From Porphyromonadaceae bacterium UBA3318 (GTDB lineage Bacteria; Bacteroidota; Bacteroidia; Bacteroidales; Muribaculaceae): a DNA stretch of 23,152 bases. The notes under the pieces were generated by a model. The model saw only the letters and a program-made list of their open reading frames with translations. It did no database searches and was not told where the DNA came from. The translations under genes and the position numbers were made by a program. The stretch is taken from the NCBI GenBank assembly GCA_002361235.1, contig DESI01000016.1, forward strand, positions 1 to 23,152. The letters are read 5' to 3'. Shown here piece by piece: positions 14,440-21,399 of this stretch; positions within the stretch are counted from its first letter, which is position 1, and every line of letters starts with the position of its first letter.

Positions 14440-15972
14440 ATGGCTGGTATAAAATCCCTGGCTAAAGAGACGGCCGTCTACGGCCTGTCAAGCATCATAG
14501 GACGATTCCTGAACTGGTGCCTCGTCCCGCTGTACGTCTATATCTTCCCCACCGAGGAATACGGTGTGGTAAGCTATCTCTATTCCTTCACCGCCGTGGC
14601 GCTGGTGATACTTAACTACGGCATGGAGACCGGCTTCTTCCGCTTTGCCAACGGCGCCAAGGATCCGGAGAAGGTCTACACCACGTCGCTGATATCCGTA
14701 GGCACCACGTCGCTGCTGTTCATCGTACTCATAACATTGTTCGGGCAGCCGGTGTCGCAGGCCATGCTCTTGCCCGGCAAGACGCTGTTCGTGTGGATGA
14801 TGGGCGTGATTGTCGCGATAGACGCGTTCACCAACATCCCGTTCGCCTATCTGAGATATAAAAAGAAAGCCTATCGCTTTGCGGGCATAAAGCTGCTGAA
14901 CGTAGGGCTGACCATCGCGCTAAACCTGCTGTTCCTCAAGGGTTGTCCCGCTCTTGCCGACAGCGGCGCGGGGTGGCTGGTCAACTGGTTCTACGCCCCT
15001 TTGGGTGGCGAGGCATTCGGAATCGGCTGGATTTTCCTGGCCAACATGATAGCCACGCTGACCGTGTTGCTGATGCTGACGCCCGAGATAACGCGGCATA
15101 AGTTCCGCTTCGACGGCGCGTTGCTGAAGAAGATGTTGCATTATTCCTGGCCGCTCCTTATTTTAGGCATCGCCGGAATCCTGAGCCAGAACATGGGACA
15201 GCTCATCATACCCTACCTGTTCCGGGGCAACGAGGAGGCCGCGCAGTCCATGGTCGGCATCTACGGCGCCAACATCAAGATAGCCATCGTGATGGTGATG
15301 TTCACACAGGCGTTCCGATATGCCTACGAGCCGTTTATTTTCGCCCAGGCCAGGAACGACGGCGAGTCGAAGCTGCAGTCGTATGCCGACGCGATGAAGT
15401 TTTTCGTCATATTCGGACTGTTCATCTTCCTCGGCGTGATGTATTTCCTGCCTGTCATCAAGCATTTCGTGGCTCCGGCCTACTGGCCCGGCCTGGAAGT
15501 GGTGCCCGTGATGATGATTGCCGAACTCTGCTTCGGCGTGTTCTTCAACCTGTCGGTGTGGTATAAGGTGACCGACCGCACCGAGTGGGGTATGTATATG
15601 TCGCTGATATGTTTCGTGCTGATGTTGGGACTGAACCTGTGGCTCGTGCCGGCCATCGGCATACCGAACGGATACATCGGCTCCGCGTTCGCGGCGCTGA
15701 TATCCTACTTCTCTGTGATGGTGATAAGCTACTTCGTGGGCCGGAAATATTATCCCATACCTTATCAGATGGGCAGACTTGCGCTGTACACGCTGTTGGC
15801 GGCCGTTCTTTACATCGCCGGGGCTTATCTGGAGCAGGTGTTCGCCATGTGGCTGGTATATATGACTCGCATCGTGATGCTTATAGTCTACTTAGGCATC
15901 GTCTGCACATTCGAGGATGTGCCGAAAATCAGTCCGATGTTGCGCCGACTGACCCATAGAAATGTTAAATAA
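14440..15972 (+). CDS. Polysaccharide flippase (Wzx-like, MOP superfamily)
   Basis: This 510-aa protein has about 14 hydrophobic segments spread along its length. It has the opening typical of polysaccharide biosynthesis (PST) flippases: KSLAKETAVYGLSSIIGRFL followed by an EYGVVSYLYSF segment. Such proteins move undecaprenyl-linked oligosaccharides, or sometimes lipid II, across the inner membrane. No O-antigen or capsule cluster surrounds it, so it may be a housekeeping envelope flippase. This position next to ruvB is the only context clue. The substrate is unknown. Confidence 0.88.
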   Translation: MAGIKSLAKETAVYGLSSIIGRFLNWCLVPLYVYIFPTEEYGVVSYLYSFTAVALVILNYGMETGFFRFANGAKDPEKVYTTSLISVGTTSLLFIVLITLFGQPVSQAMLLPGKTLFVWMMGVIVAIDAFTNIPFAYLRYKKKAYRFAGIKLLNVGLTIALNLLFLKGCPALADSGAGWLVNWFYAPLGGEAFGIGWIFLANMIATLTVLLMLTPEITRHKFRFDGALLKKMLHYSWPLLILGIAGILSQNMGQLIIPYLFRGNEEAAQSMVGIYGANIKIAIVMVMFTQAFRYAYEPFIFAQARNDGESKLQSYADAMKFFVIFGLFIFLGVMYFLPVIKHFVAPAYWPGLEVVPVMMIAELCFGVFFNLSVWYKVTDRTEWGMYMSLICFVLMLGLNLWLVPAIGIPNGYIGSAFAALISYFSVMVISYFVGRKYYPIPYQMGRLALYTLLAAVLYIAGAYLEQVFAMWLVYMTRIVMLIVYLGIVCTFEDVPKISPMLRRLTHRNVK

Positions 15973-16028
15973 CAATGTTATAAAACATATTTATCACAAC
16001 TTTTTATAATCGGCAGCGTTTTATAGAT

Positions 16029-16042
16029 GTAGTTTAAACTAC
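16029..16042. promoter_or_regulatory. Perfect 14-bp palindrome, possible operator
   Basis: GTAGTTTAAACTAC is fully self-complementary. It lies about 100 bp upstream of the 30-codon ORF in a stretch without a recognisable housekeeping promoter, so it may be a regulator binding site. Confidence 0.45.
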
Positions 16043-16086
16043 TTAACCTGTAATAATAACGTCCGACTGCGGGAATCGGCCCATGA

Positions 16087-16100
16087 AGGTGCCGGCACCT
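16087..16100 (+). promoter_or_regulatory. Perfect 14-bp GC-rich palindrome in the small-ORF leader
   Basis: AGGTGCCGGCACCT is self-complementary and would form a short hairpin in RNA, 45 nt before the small ORF. It lies inside a possible 15-codon upstream ORF (16083-16130, ATG to TAG) that stops just before the Shine-Dalgarno sequence. Confidence 0.45.
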
Positions 16101-16131
16101 GAGGCGATGACCAAGGAAGGACCTGATTAGG

Positions 16132-16138
16132 AAAGGAG
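16132..16138 (+). promoter_or_regulatory. Strong Shine-Dalgarno sequence
   Basis: AAAGGAG with 7 nt to the ATG at 16146 is close to ideal pairing with the 16S 3' end. Bacteroidetes genes rarely use such sites because the anti-SD is sequestered in their ribosomes, so this one stands out. It also decides the start of the small ORF. Confidence 0.7.
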
Positions 16139-16145
16139 ACAGATT

Positions 16146-16238
16146 ATGAAAAGTTTGAAACATCTGATCAAGGCTTATTTCGAGTGTTGTGCCGAAGCAT
16201 ACGGCGATATCGACAAGTGCCGCGGCTTCCGCTTCTAA
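16146..16238 (+). CDS. Candidate 30-aa small protein
   Basis: This short ORF runs from ATG to TAA and encodes a peptide that begins MKSLKHLIKAYFECCAEAY and ends CRGFRF. The first ~19 residues could form a basic amphipathic helix. There are three cysteines (14, 15, 25). Support for translation comes from the strong SD, from its position inside a compact unit with leader palindromes before it and a terminator after it, and from codon use like that of its neighbours. No signal peptide or transmembrane segment is evident. I do not recognise a family. It could be a functional microprotein or a regulatory peptide. Confidence 0.6.
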   Translation: MKSLKHLIKAYFECCAEAYGDIDKCRGFRF

Positions 16239-16250
16239 GCCTGACCGACC

Positions 16251-16282
16251 GGTTCCGTCCGGCTCACTGACAGCCGGGAACC
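16251..16282 (+). other. Bulged hairpin after the small ORF
   Basis: GGTTC pairs with GAACC and CCGGCT with AGCCGG, 11 bp in all with a 3-nt bulge and a 7-nt loop. It starts 13 nt after the small ORF stop and has no U-tract, so it is more likely an RNA stability or regulatory element than a terminator. Confidence 0.5.
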
Positions 16283-16308
16283 AAACCCAAAAATTAGACA
16301 AAATTTTC

Positions 16309-16345
16309 AAGGGTGTGCTGGATTCGTCCCGCACACCCTTTTATT
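16309..16345 (+). terminator. Terminator of the small-ORF unit, probably bidirectional
   Basis: AAGGGTGTGC (16309-16318) pairs perfectly with 16331-16340 around a 12-nt loop, followed by a TTTTATTTTT run on the plus strand. On the minus strand it also lies downstream of the PurF-like gene, with a short T/A-rich tail. Confidence 0.8.
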
Positions 16346-16346
16346 T

Positions 16347-16394
16347 TTAACTCGATTAATCCGGAATAATCCCGATTTAACTCGATTAATCGGG
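16347..16394. repeat. 15-bp direct repeats with GATTAATC palindromes
   Basis: TTAACTCGATTAATC occurs at 16347-16361 and 16377-16391 (30-bp period). CCCGATT (16371-16377) and AATCGGG (16388-16394) form a 7-bp stem just after the PurF-like stop. Confidence 0.5.
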
Positions 16395-16405
16395 ACTCAA
16401 CCGGT

Positions 16406-17854
16406 TTAATCTTCATTATCCTTGTGGTCCTCGGCGTAGGCCTGCGCGGGGTCGAGGCCGGTGCCGTCGAAGCAGTGAGTGCAGAGGCGCTCCTTGGGGA
16501 GTCCGATGCTTTCCACCAGGGTCTCCAGCTTGCTGAACTGCAGCGTGGTGAGGCCGAGCTGGTCGGCTATCTCCTTAACCATCTTGCAGTAGCGGCATGA
16601 GCCGGTAGTGGCGTAATCCTCAAGATGTGCGTCCGGGTCGCCTTCTAATTTCTGTACAATCCGGCGCGAAATCAGTTCCAGGTCGCTCTTGGAGCTGGTG
16701 AAGCCGATGAAGGGGCAGCTGTACACCAGCGGCGGGCATGAGATACGCGCATGTACCTCCTTGGCACCGCATTCGTAGAACGTATGGACGTTGTCGCGCA
16801 ACTGGGTGCCGCGTACTATCGAGTCGTCGCAGAACACCACGCGGCGGTCCTTGAGGATGGCGCGGTTGGGAATCAGCTTCATCCTGGCCACGAGGTCGCG
16901 GCGCGACTGGTTGCTGGGCGTGAAGCTGCGCGGCCATGTCGGGGTGAACTTCAGGACGGCACGCTTGTAGGGGATGCCGTGTCCGGCCGCATAGCCCAAG
17001 GCGTGGCCAACGCCCGAGTCGGGGATGCCGCATACGCAGTCAGCCTCGGTGTCGTCCTCCCGGCCCATGGCATAGCCGCAGTTCTCGCGCATATCCTCGG
17101 CGTTGATGCCGTCGTAGTCGCTGGTCGGGAAGCCGTAGTAAACCCATAGGAACGAGCATATCTGCTCGCGGCGTGCCGGCGCCTGCAGCACTTCGAGGCT
17201 GTCGGCCGTGAAACGCACTATCTCGCCGGGGCCTACGTCGCGCAGACGCTCGTAGCCGAGGTTGGGGAATGCCGTGCTTTCGCTCGCCGCTGCATACGCT
17301 CCCTCCTTGTGTCCCAACACTATGGGCGTGCGGCCCAGGTAATCGCGTGCCGCGATGATGCCGTTCTCGGTCAGTATCAGCATCGAACACGAGCCCTGAA
17401 TATGCTTGTACACCAGGTTGATGCCCTCCGTGAAATCCTTGCCCATGTTTATCAGCAGCGCCACCAATTCGGACTGGTTGATGGTGTTGGCGCTGAGCTC
17501 GCTGAAGTGCATACCCTTTTCCAGGAGCTTGTCGGCTATTTCGCGGATGTTGTTGATTTTGGCCACGGTCACCACCGCATACCGTCCCAGGTGGGAGTTG
17601 ACGATGATAGGCTGCGGGTCGGTGTCGCTGATCACGCCCAATCCGGTGTTGCCTAAGAACGAATCGAGTTCGTCCTCGAATTTTGAACGGAAATAATTAC
17701 GTTCGATGCTGTGAATGGCGCGTTTGAAGCCATGTTCCGGATCGAAGGTCACCATACCGGCACGCTTGGTGCCGAGGTGTGAATGATAGTCTGTGCCGTA
17801 AAACACATCGGTCGCGCAGGGCCCTTGCGACGCTGTTCCGAAAAATCCACCCAT
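16406..17854 (-). CDS. PurF-like phosphoribosyltransferase without glutaminase nucleophile
   Basis: This 482-aa protein has the two-domain layout of amidophosphoribosyltransferase: an N-terminal Ntn-type glutaminase fold (about 1-230) and a C-terminal type I phosphoribosyltransferase with the PRPP loop VVFCDDSIVRGT (339-350) and a preceding PRSFTPSNQSRRDL segment. Normal PurF starts MCG, with Cys as the nucleophile. Here it starts MGGFFG, so the nucleophile is Gly. The usual NGN oxyanion motif is also absent (AKINN in its place). Glutamine hydrolysis is therefore not expected. Two CxxC pairs near the C-terminus (CRYC 420-423, CTHC 458-461) could bind a metal or Fe-S cluster. It may use ammonia, take another substrate, or be regulatory. 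It stands alone with its own promoter and is probably not the main PurF. Confidence 0.85.
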   Translation of the reverse strand: MGGFFGTASQGPCATDVFYGTDYHSHLGTKRAGMVTFDPEHGFKRAIHSIERNYFRSKFEDELDSFLGNTGLGVISDTDPQPIIVNSHLGRYAVVTVAKINNIREIADKLLEKGMHFSELSANTINQSELVALLINMGKDFTEGINLVYKHIQGSCSMLILTENGIIAARDYLGRTPIVLGHKEGAYAAASESTAFPNLGYERLRDVGPGEIVRFTADSLEVLQAPARREQICSFLWVYYGFPTSDYDGINAEDMRENCGYAMGREDDTEADCVCGIPDSGVGHALGYAAGHGIPYKRAVLKFTPTWPRSFTPSNQSRRDLVARMKLIPNRAILKDRRVVFCDDSIVRGTQLRDNVHTFYECGAKEVHARISCPPLVYSCPFIGFTSSKSDLELISRRIVQKLEGDPDAHLEDYATTGSCRYCKMVKEIADQLGLTTLQFSKLETLVESIGLPKERLCTHCFDGTGLDPAQAYAEDHKDNED

Positions 17855-17881
17855 ATTGTTGTTGTCTACCTTAATATACCT

Positions 17882-17899
17882 CAGGCACCGCGATGCCTG
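17882..17899 (-). promoter_or_regulatory. Leader hairpin of the PurF-like gene
   Basis: CAGGCA and TGCCTG pair around a 6-nt loop between the predicted start of transcription and the ATG. Confidence 0.35.
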
Positions 17900-17912
17900 C
17901 CTTAATCTCCGG

Positions 17913-17944
17913 CAAAATTACATCAAAATTCGCGACTATGCAAT
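17913..17944 (-). promoter_or_regulatory. Promoter of the PurF-like gene
   Basis: On the minus strand ATTG (17944-17941), 20 nt, then TAATTTTG (17920-17913). The -7 box is perfect and the -33 box has one mismatch. The transcript leader is about 50 nt. Confidence 0.7.
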
Positions 17945-17950
17945 ATAAGA

Positions 17951-17972
17951 CCCCGTGAAAATTTTCACAGGG
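17951..17972 (-). terminator. Hairpin after the SDR gene
   Basis: The core GTGAAAATTTTCAC is a perfect palindrome, extended by CCC/GGG beyond one mismatch. It lies about 40 nt downstream of the SDR stop and overlaps the region just upstream of the PurF-like promoter. Confidence 0.55.
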
Positions 17973-18009
17973 CCTGATTATGACATAGATATGTGTTATG
18001 ATAAGTGGG

Positions 18010-19455
18010 TTACAGCACCTGGGCGAAGAAGGGGTTGTGGCGGGCTATTTCCTCGTAGTCGGCGTTGAGGCAGAAGCACTCGGGACACCAGTGGCCCCCG
18101 AGCAGCACCAGGCGCGGCGTCATGGTGAAGCGATGGCCGGCGTGGCATTCCCACTCCAACGGGGTGTCGAGGTCGCCGGGCGTCATGGTCTCCGACAGGC
18201 ATCTGCCGCCGCGATACTCAGCCGCCTGACGCATGTCGTCGATATCCAGCTCCGATTCCGGTTTGCTTTCGTCGTAGCCGTGGTTGAGACGGATCGGCTT
18301 GCGCTCCTCGTCGCTGAATTCCACCTTTACCTTGTCCCAGCCGGGTATCTTCCGCCATTCATCGTAGCCGCCGAAGTAGACCTTCAGCTTCTCCTCGTTG
18401 CGGTCCTTGACCCACGACAGTGTGCCGTTGGGACGGCCTGAGGCCACGAACTTCATAAGGGCCTTGTACACGAACGCCGGAATGTAAGGTGTGAGGCGGA
18501 AATACCAGGGCAGCCGCTTGCGGAGACGCGCCAGATAGCCGTCCACGCTGATGCCGCTGCGATAGTGCAGATAATCGTCGAGCAGGTCGGAGTCCTCGTA
18601 CCACAGGCCGTGGAAATTGCGGGTGGCGAACCAGTTGGGCTCGAATATCTTCTTTGTGCCGGGGCAGCCGGTGTGACGCAGTATCATCTCCTCGAACTCG
18701 AAGTTGGTGAGCCGCGAGTTCTGTCCGTTGCCTATGTTGTAGAAGCGTTTCCAAAAGCGGTCGGGGAGGTCGGCCAGCACTAAGTTGGCCAGGAGCCGGC
18801 CGGAGTCCTCGTCGTTGGTCCATTCCAGCACGCCCTGCAGCGGCACGTGGAACGTGATGGGGTCGGAGCCTTTCATCAGGATGTCGGGCGCGAGAATGCC
18901 CGTCTGGCGTATCGACACCCAGCAGGGCAGTCCGGCTTCGGTTATCTCGCGTTCGGCCTCGACCTTGGACTGTGCGTACACGTCGTAATGCGAGGTCCAT
19001 ACCGGGTCGCCGCTGCGGCCCCACACGTTGGGCCAGTGGCGGTGGCCCAATTGCGCCACGCTGCCGATGTACACCACCTTTACACCCCGGCCGCCGTCGG
19101 GACGGTTCCTGACGGCCTGCGCTATGGCGCGGGCGCCCCCTACGTTGACGCGCATCGTTTCCTCGGGGTGGTGGTCGGCGTAGGGCGACACCATGCCGCC
19201 CACATGCAGCACATAGTCGGCGTCGCGTACGCCACGCTCTATGGCGTCTGTATCCGTCAGGGTGCCGCTGATCACTGTCAGTTTGCCTGCCTCGGCAAAC
19301 CTGGCTATCTGACGGTGTGCGTCGGAGTGACGATTGCTTGACGGGCGCACCAGTACGCTCAGTTCTATCTCGTCCGGATGCTTCAGCATCTCCAGGACTC
19401 CCTGAAAGCCCATCGTCCCGGTGGCTCCCGTCAAAAATACCTTTTTCCTGGCCAT
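18010..19455 (-). CDS. NAD(P)-dependent SDR epimerase/dehydratase fused to a zinc-ribbon domain
   Basis: Residues about 1-310 form an extended short-chain dehydrogenase: GATGTMG nucleotide loop (10-16), an HVGG segment near 84-87, and the catalytic YAQSK pair Tyr160/Lys164. Such enzymes act on nucleotide sugars, sterol-like alcohols or other carbonyls. A linker follows, then a C-terminal treble-clef-like module with Cys419, WEC (Cys437), GH (His441) and CPEC (Cys457, Cys460). It resembles the short 'GGRCLSE...WECxxGH...WCPEC' domains (DUF4379-like). I know of no standard SDR with this appendix. It is the last gene of the ychF-acyltransferase-ATP-grasp-SDR run, starting 10 nt after the ATP-grasp stop. 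The substrate is unknown; a role with the neighbouring acyltransferase is inferred. Confidence 0.85.
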   Translation of the reverse strand: MARKKVFLTGATGTMGFQGVLEMLKHPDEIELSVLVRPSSNRHSDAHRQIARFAEAGKLTVISGTLTDTDAIERGVRDADYVLHVGGMVSPYADHHPEETMRVNVGGARAIAQAVRNRPDGGRGVKVVYIGSVAQLGHRHWPNVWGRSGDPVWTSHYDVYAQSKVEAEREITEAGLPCWVSIRQTGILAPDILMKGSDPITFHVPLQGVLEWTNDEDSGRLLANLVLADLPDRFWKRFYNIGNGQNSRLTNFEFEEMILRHTGCPGTKKIFEPNWFATRNFHGLWYEDSDLLDDYLHYRSGISVDGYLARLRKRLPWYFRLTPYIPAFVYKALMKFVASGRPNGTLSWVKDRNEEKLKVYFGGYDEWRKIPGWDKVKVEFSDEERKPIRLNHGYDESKPESELDIDDMRQAAEYRGGRCLSETMTPGDLDTPLEWECHAGHRFTMTPRLVLLGGHWCPECFCLNADYEEIARHNPFFAQVL

Positions 19456-19465
19456 TGGTTCCTGA

Positions 19466-20422
19466 TTAATTGAAGAAGATGGCCTCTTTCTGGTAGCGTG
19501 CCATCAGCACGTTGTCAATCCAGTCAACGCAAGGACGCACCTGGACGCCAAGCGACTCCTTCAGTATATAGTCGGTGATGGGCGCGCCAGCGTAGATGCT
19601 GCATATCACGCCGCCGCCAAGACGCGGATTCACCTCCATCAGCTTGTAGCGGTTGGTCTTCTTGTCGTACAGGAACTGTATGGTGACCGGGCCGCGGAAC
19701 CTGAAGATGTCTATGATGTTGCGGGCCAGGTCTATCAGTTCGGGGATGCGGCGTGTCACGGTGCGCGTCACCTCGCCGCCCATCACCTCGAGGCGTTCGC
19801 GCGGCACGGTCACAAGCGTCTCGCCTGTTTTCGACACGTAGCAGTCTACGGTGAATTCGTGCGCGTCCTCTATGTATTCCTGAATCAGATATTGGTCCAG
19901 GTCGGGATGGTTCATCAGGTCGTCCACCTCGCGGAAAATGTGAATGCCCCGGCTGGAGCCGCCCTTGCGTGGCTTGATGATGACGGGCATCTCGTTGTTG
20001 ATGATGGAATAAGTGCGCGGGATGGGTATGCCGGCCTTCTCGAAGGTTTCGGCTGCCTCCACCTTGTCGTACATGCTGCGCGTGGTGTCATAGTCCGACA
20101 CCGGCACGAACACGTCGGGCAGCTGTTCGCGCAGCAGCGACGCGACTTCCATCGCACCGTTCACGATGGGAAGGATGATGTTCACGTTCTCCTCCCTGAC
20201 TATACGGATGATGTCGTCCATCACGTCGGGGTCGTTGAATGGCAGGCCCTTGAACACCTTGCCCACCAGGGCAATAGGCACCTGGGTGTCGAGTTCGTAA
20301 GCAAAAAAGCGGACCTCGCAGCCTATCTGCTGCGCGCTCCGCTTGAACTGTTCGGCCAGGGACACTCTGCGCGACCCGCCCAACATCAGTATGGTGATTA
20401 CCGTATTTCCGTTTGTAGGCAT
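19466..20422 (-). CDS. ATP-grasp ligase (carbamoyl-phosphate-synthase-like)
   Basis: This protein of about 318 aa has an N-terminal pre-ATP-grasp Rossmann half (ITILMLGGSRRVSLAEQFKRS) and an ATP-grasp fold. Visible features are the VIIKPRKGGSSRG phosphate-binding segment near residues 147-159 and the metal-binding EVNPRLGGG near 263-271. ATP-grasp enzymes activate a carboxylate as an acyl phosphate and join it to an amine, thiol or similar nucleophile. No substrate can be read from the sequence. I use the ATG at 20422; a TTG at 20428 is in frame. It begins 15 nt after the GlsB-like stop and ends 10 nt before the SDR start, so it belongs to the same operon. Confidence 0.87.
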   Translation of the reverse strand: MPTNGNTVITILMLGGSRRVSLAEQFKRSAQQIGCEVRFFAYELDTQVPIALVGKVFKGLPFNDPDVMDDIIRIVREENVNIILPIVNGAMEVASLLREQLPDVFVPVSDYDTTRSMYDKVEAAETFEKAGIPIPRTYSIINNEMPVIIKPRKGGSSRGIHIFREVDDLMNHPDLDQYLIQEYIEDAHEFTVDCYVSKTGETLVTVPRERLEVMGGEVTRTVTRRIPELIDLARNIIDIFRFRGPVTIQFLYDKKTNRYKLMEVNPRLGGGVICSIYAGAPITDYILKESLGVQVRPCVDWIDNVLMARYQKEAIFFN

Positions 20423-20437
20423 AAACAACTTCTTTTT

Positions 20438-21388
20438 TCAGCGATTGGAGATAATATAGCCCGATTCGTCGGGATTGAATGTGCCGATGTGGCGGAGTTT
20501 CTTGTCATCGAATACGTCGGCTATCTTGATGAAGATGCCGGTCTCCTCCACGTCGCCGAACTCATCGTTGATGGCGGTGCCGAAGGTACGCATGGTAGGC
20601 GAAAGGCTCATATAGGCGTTGACCAGCGGCGGGACCCGGCGGTCACGTTCGCGCAGCTCGTGGTTGAGGCGCATCAGGTCCTCCTTGTAGTCGCCGGTGA
20701 ACAGGCCCTGTACCTCGGGCGACAGTGCCTTGGTGGCCAGAGGATGGGTGGGCCATACCAGCCGGTCGGGGTCCGGGAAATGACGGTGCACGAAGCCCAG
20801 CAGGATGTCGCGCCCTTCCGACCCGAATTTTGGATACATCGTCACCTTGCCGAACAGATACTGGACCTCGGGATAAATCTTGGTCAGCGCGCCTAAGCCG
20901 TCCCACAGATTGTCGAGGGCATATATGGCCTTGGGGCGCGACTTGGTGTTCTGATAGTCCACGGCCACGAAACTGCGCCCCAGCTCGATGGTGACGGGCA
21001 TGTATTGCTGCAGGAACTCCGGACTGAAACTGAACAGGTGGCTGGTGGCCATACGCGGCACGCCGTTCTTTATCTTAAGGTCCTTGCCGTGCAGGAAGCG
21101 GTAGCCGCCGATAATCTCGTGACGGTCCGGATTCCACACTATGATCTGCCGGCAGGGAGTGTCCATGGTGTCGAATTCGTCGATGTCACAGCTCAGCCCC
21201 GTGCCGCCGCCGGCATCGCGGAAGGCTATCTCGCGCAGACGGCCTATCTCGCGCATCACGTTCGGCGAATTGTGCGCGTCAACTATATAGATTTCATTGC
21301 CCCCCTTGTTCGAGTTGCGCAGGAACTTGTCGGGCGTCAGCTCTTGAAGAATCAGGTCGGTGTCTACTTTATCTATAATCGGCTCCAT
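20438..21388 (-). CDS. glsB: GlsB-like glycine N-acyltransferase (GNAT/OlsB-type)
   Basis: This 316-aa protein resembles the Bacteroides GlsB/OlsB-type N-acyltransferases, which attach a 3-hydroxy fatty acyl chain from ACP to the amine of glycine (or ornithine in OlsB) to start aminolipid synthesis. Recognisable stretches are SPNVMREIGRLREIAFR, DIDEFDTMD, the ELGRSFVAVDYQ core, LDNLWDGLGAL and PPLVNAYMSLSPTMRTFGTA. In Bacteroides thetaiotaomicron GlsB works with an O-acyltransferase, GlsA, usually encoded next to it. Here GlsA is absent and an ATP-grasp ligase and an SDR follow instead. The start is 11 nt after the ychF stop. The family assignment is from recalled similarity and the substrate is not proven. 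Confidence 0.82.
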   Translation of the reverse strand: MEPIIDKVDTDLILQELTPDKFLRNSNKGGNEIYIVDAHNSPNVMREIGRLREIAFRDAGGGTGLSCDIDEFDTMDTPCRQIIVWNPDRHEIIGGYRFLHGKDLKIKNGVPRMATSHLFSFSPEFLQQYMPVTIELGRSFVAVDYQNTKSRPKAIYALDNLWDGLGALTKIYPEVQYLFGKVTMYPKFGSEGRDILLGFVHRHFPDPDRLVWPTHPLATKALSPEVQGLFTGDYKEDLMRLNHELRERDRRVPPLVNAYMSLSPTMRTFGTAINDEFGDVEETGIFIKIADVFDDKKLRHIGTFNPDESGYIISNR

Positions 21389-21399
21389 AGGCTTAGACC

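Noticed and set aside
16029..16130. Known riboswitch ahead of the 30-codon ORF
   Set aside because: I compared the leader by eye with TPP, cobalamin and ZTP-type signatures and saw none of their conserved cores.
16406..17854. Simple annotation as purF
   Set aside because: The N-terminal nucleophile Cys and the oxyanion motif are missing, so I did not give the symbol.
20438..21388. A glsA partner gene
   Set aside because: The next gene is an ATP-grasp protein, not a PlsC-type O-acyltransferase; no glsA lies in the window.
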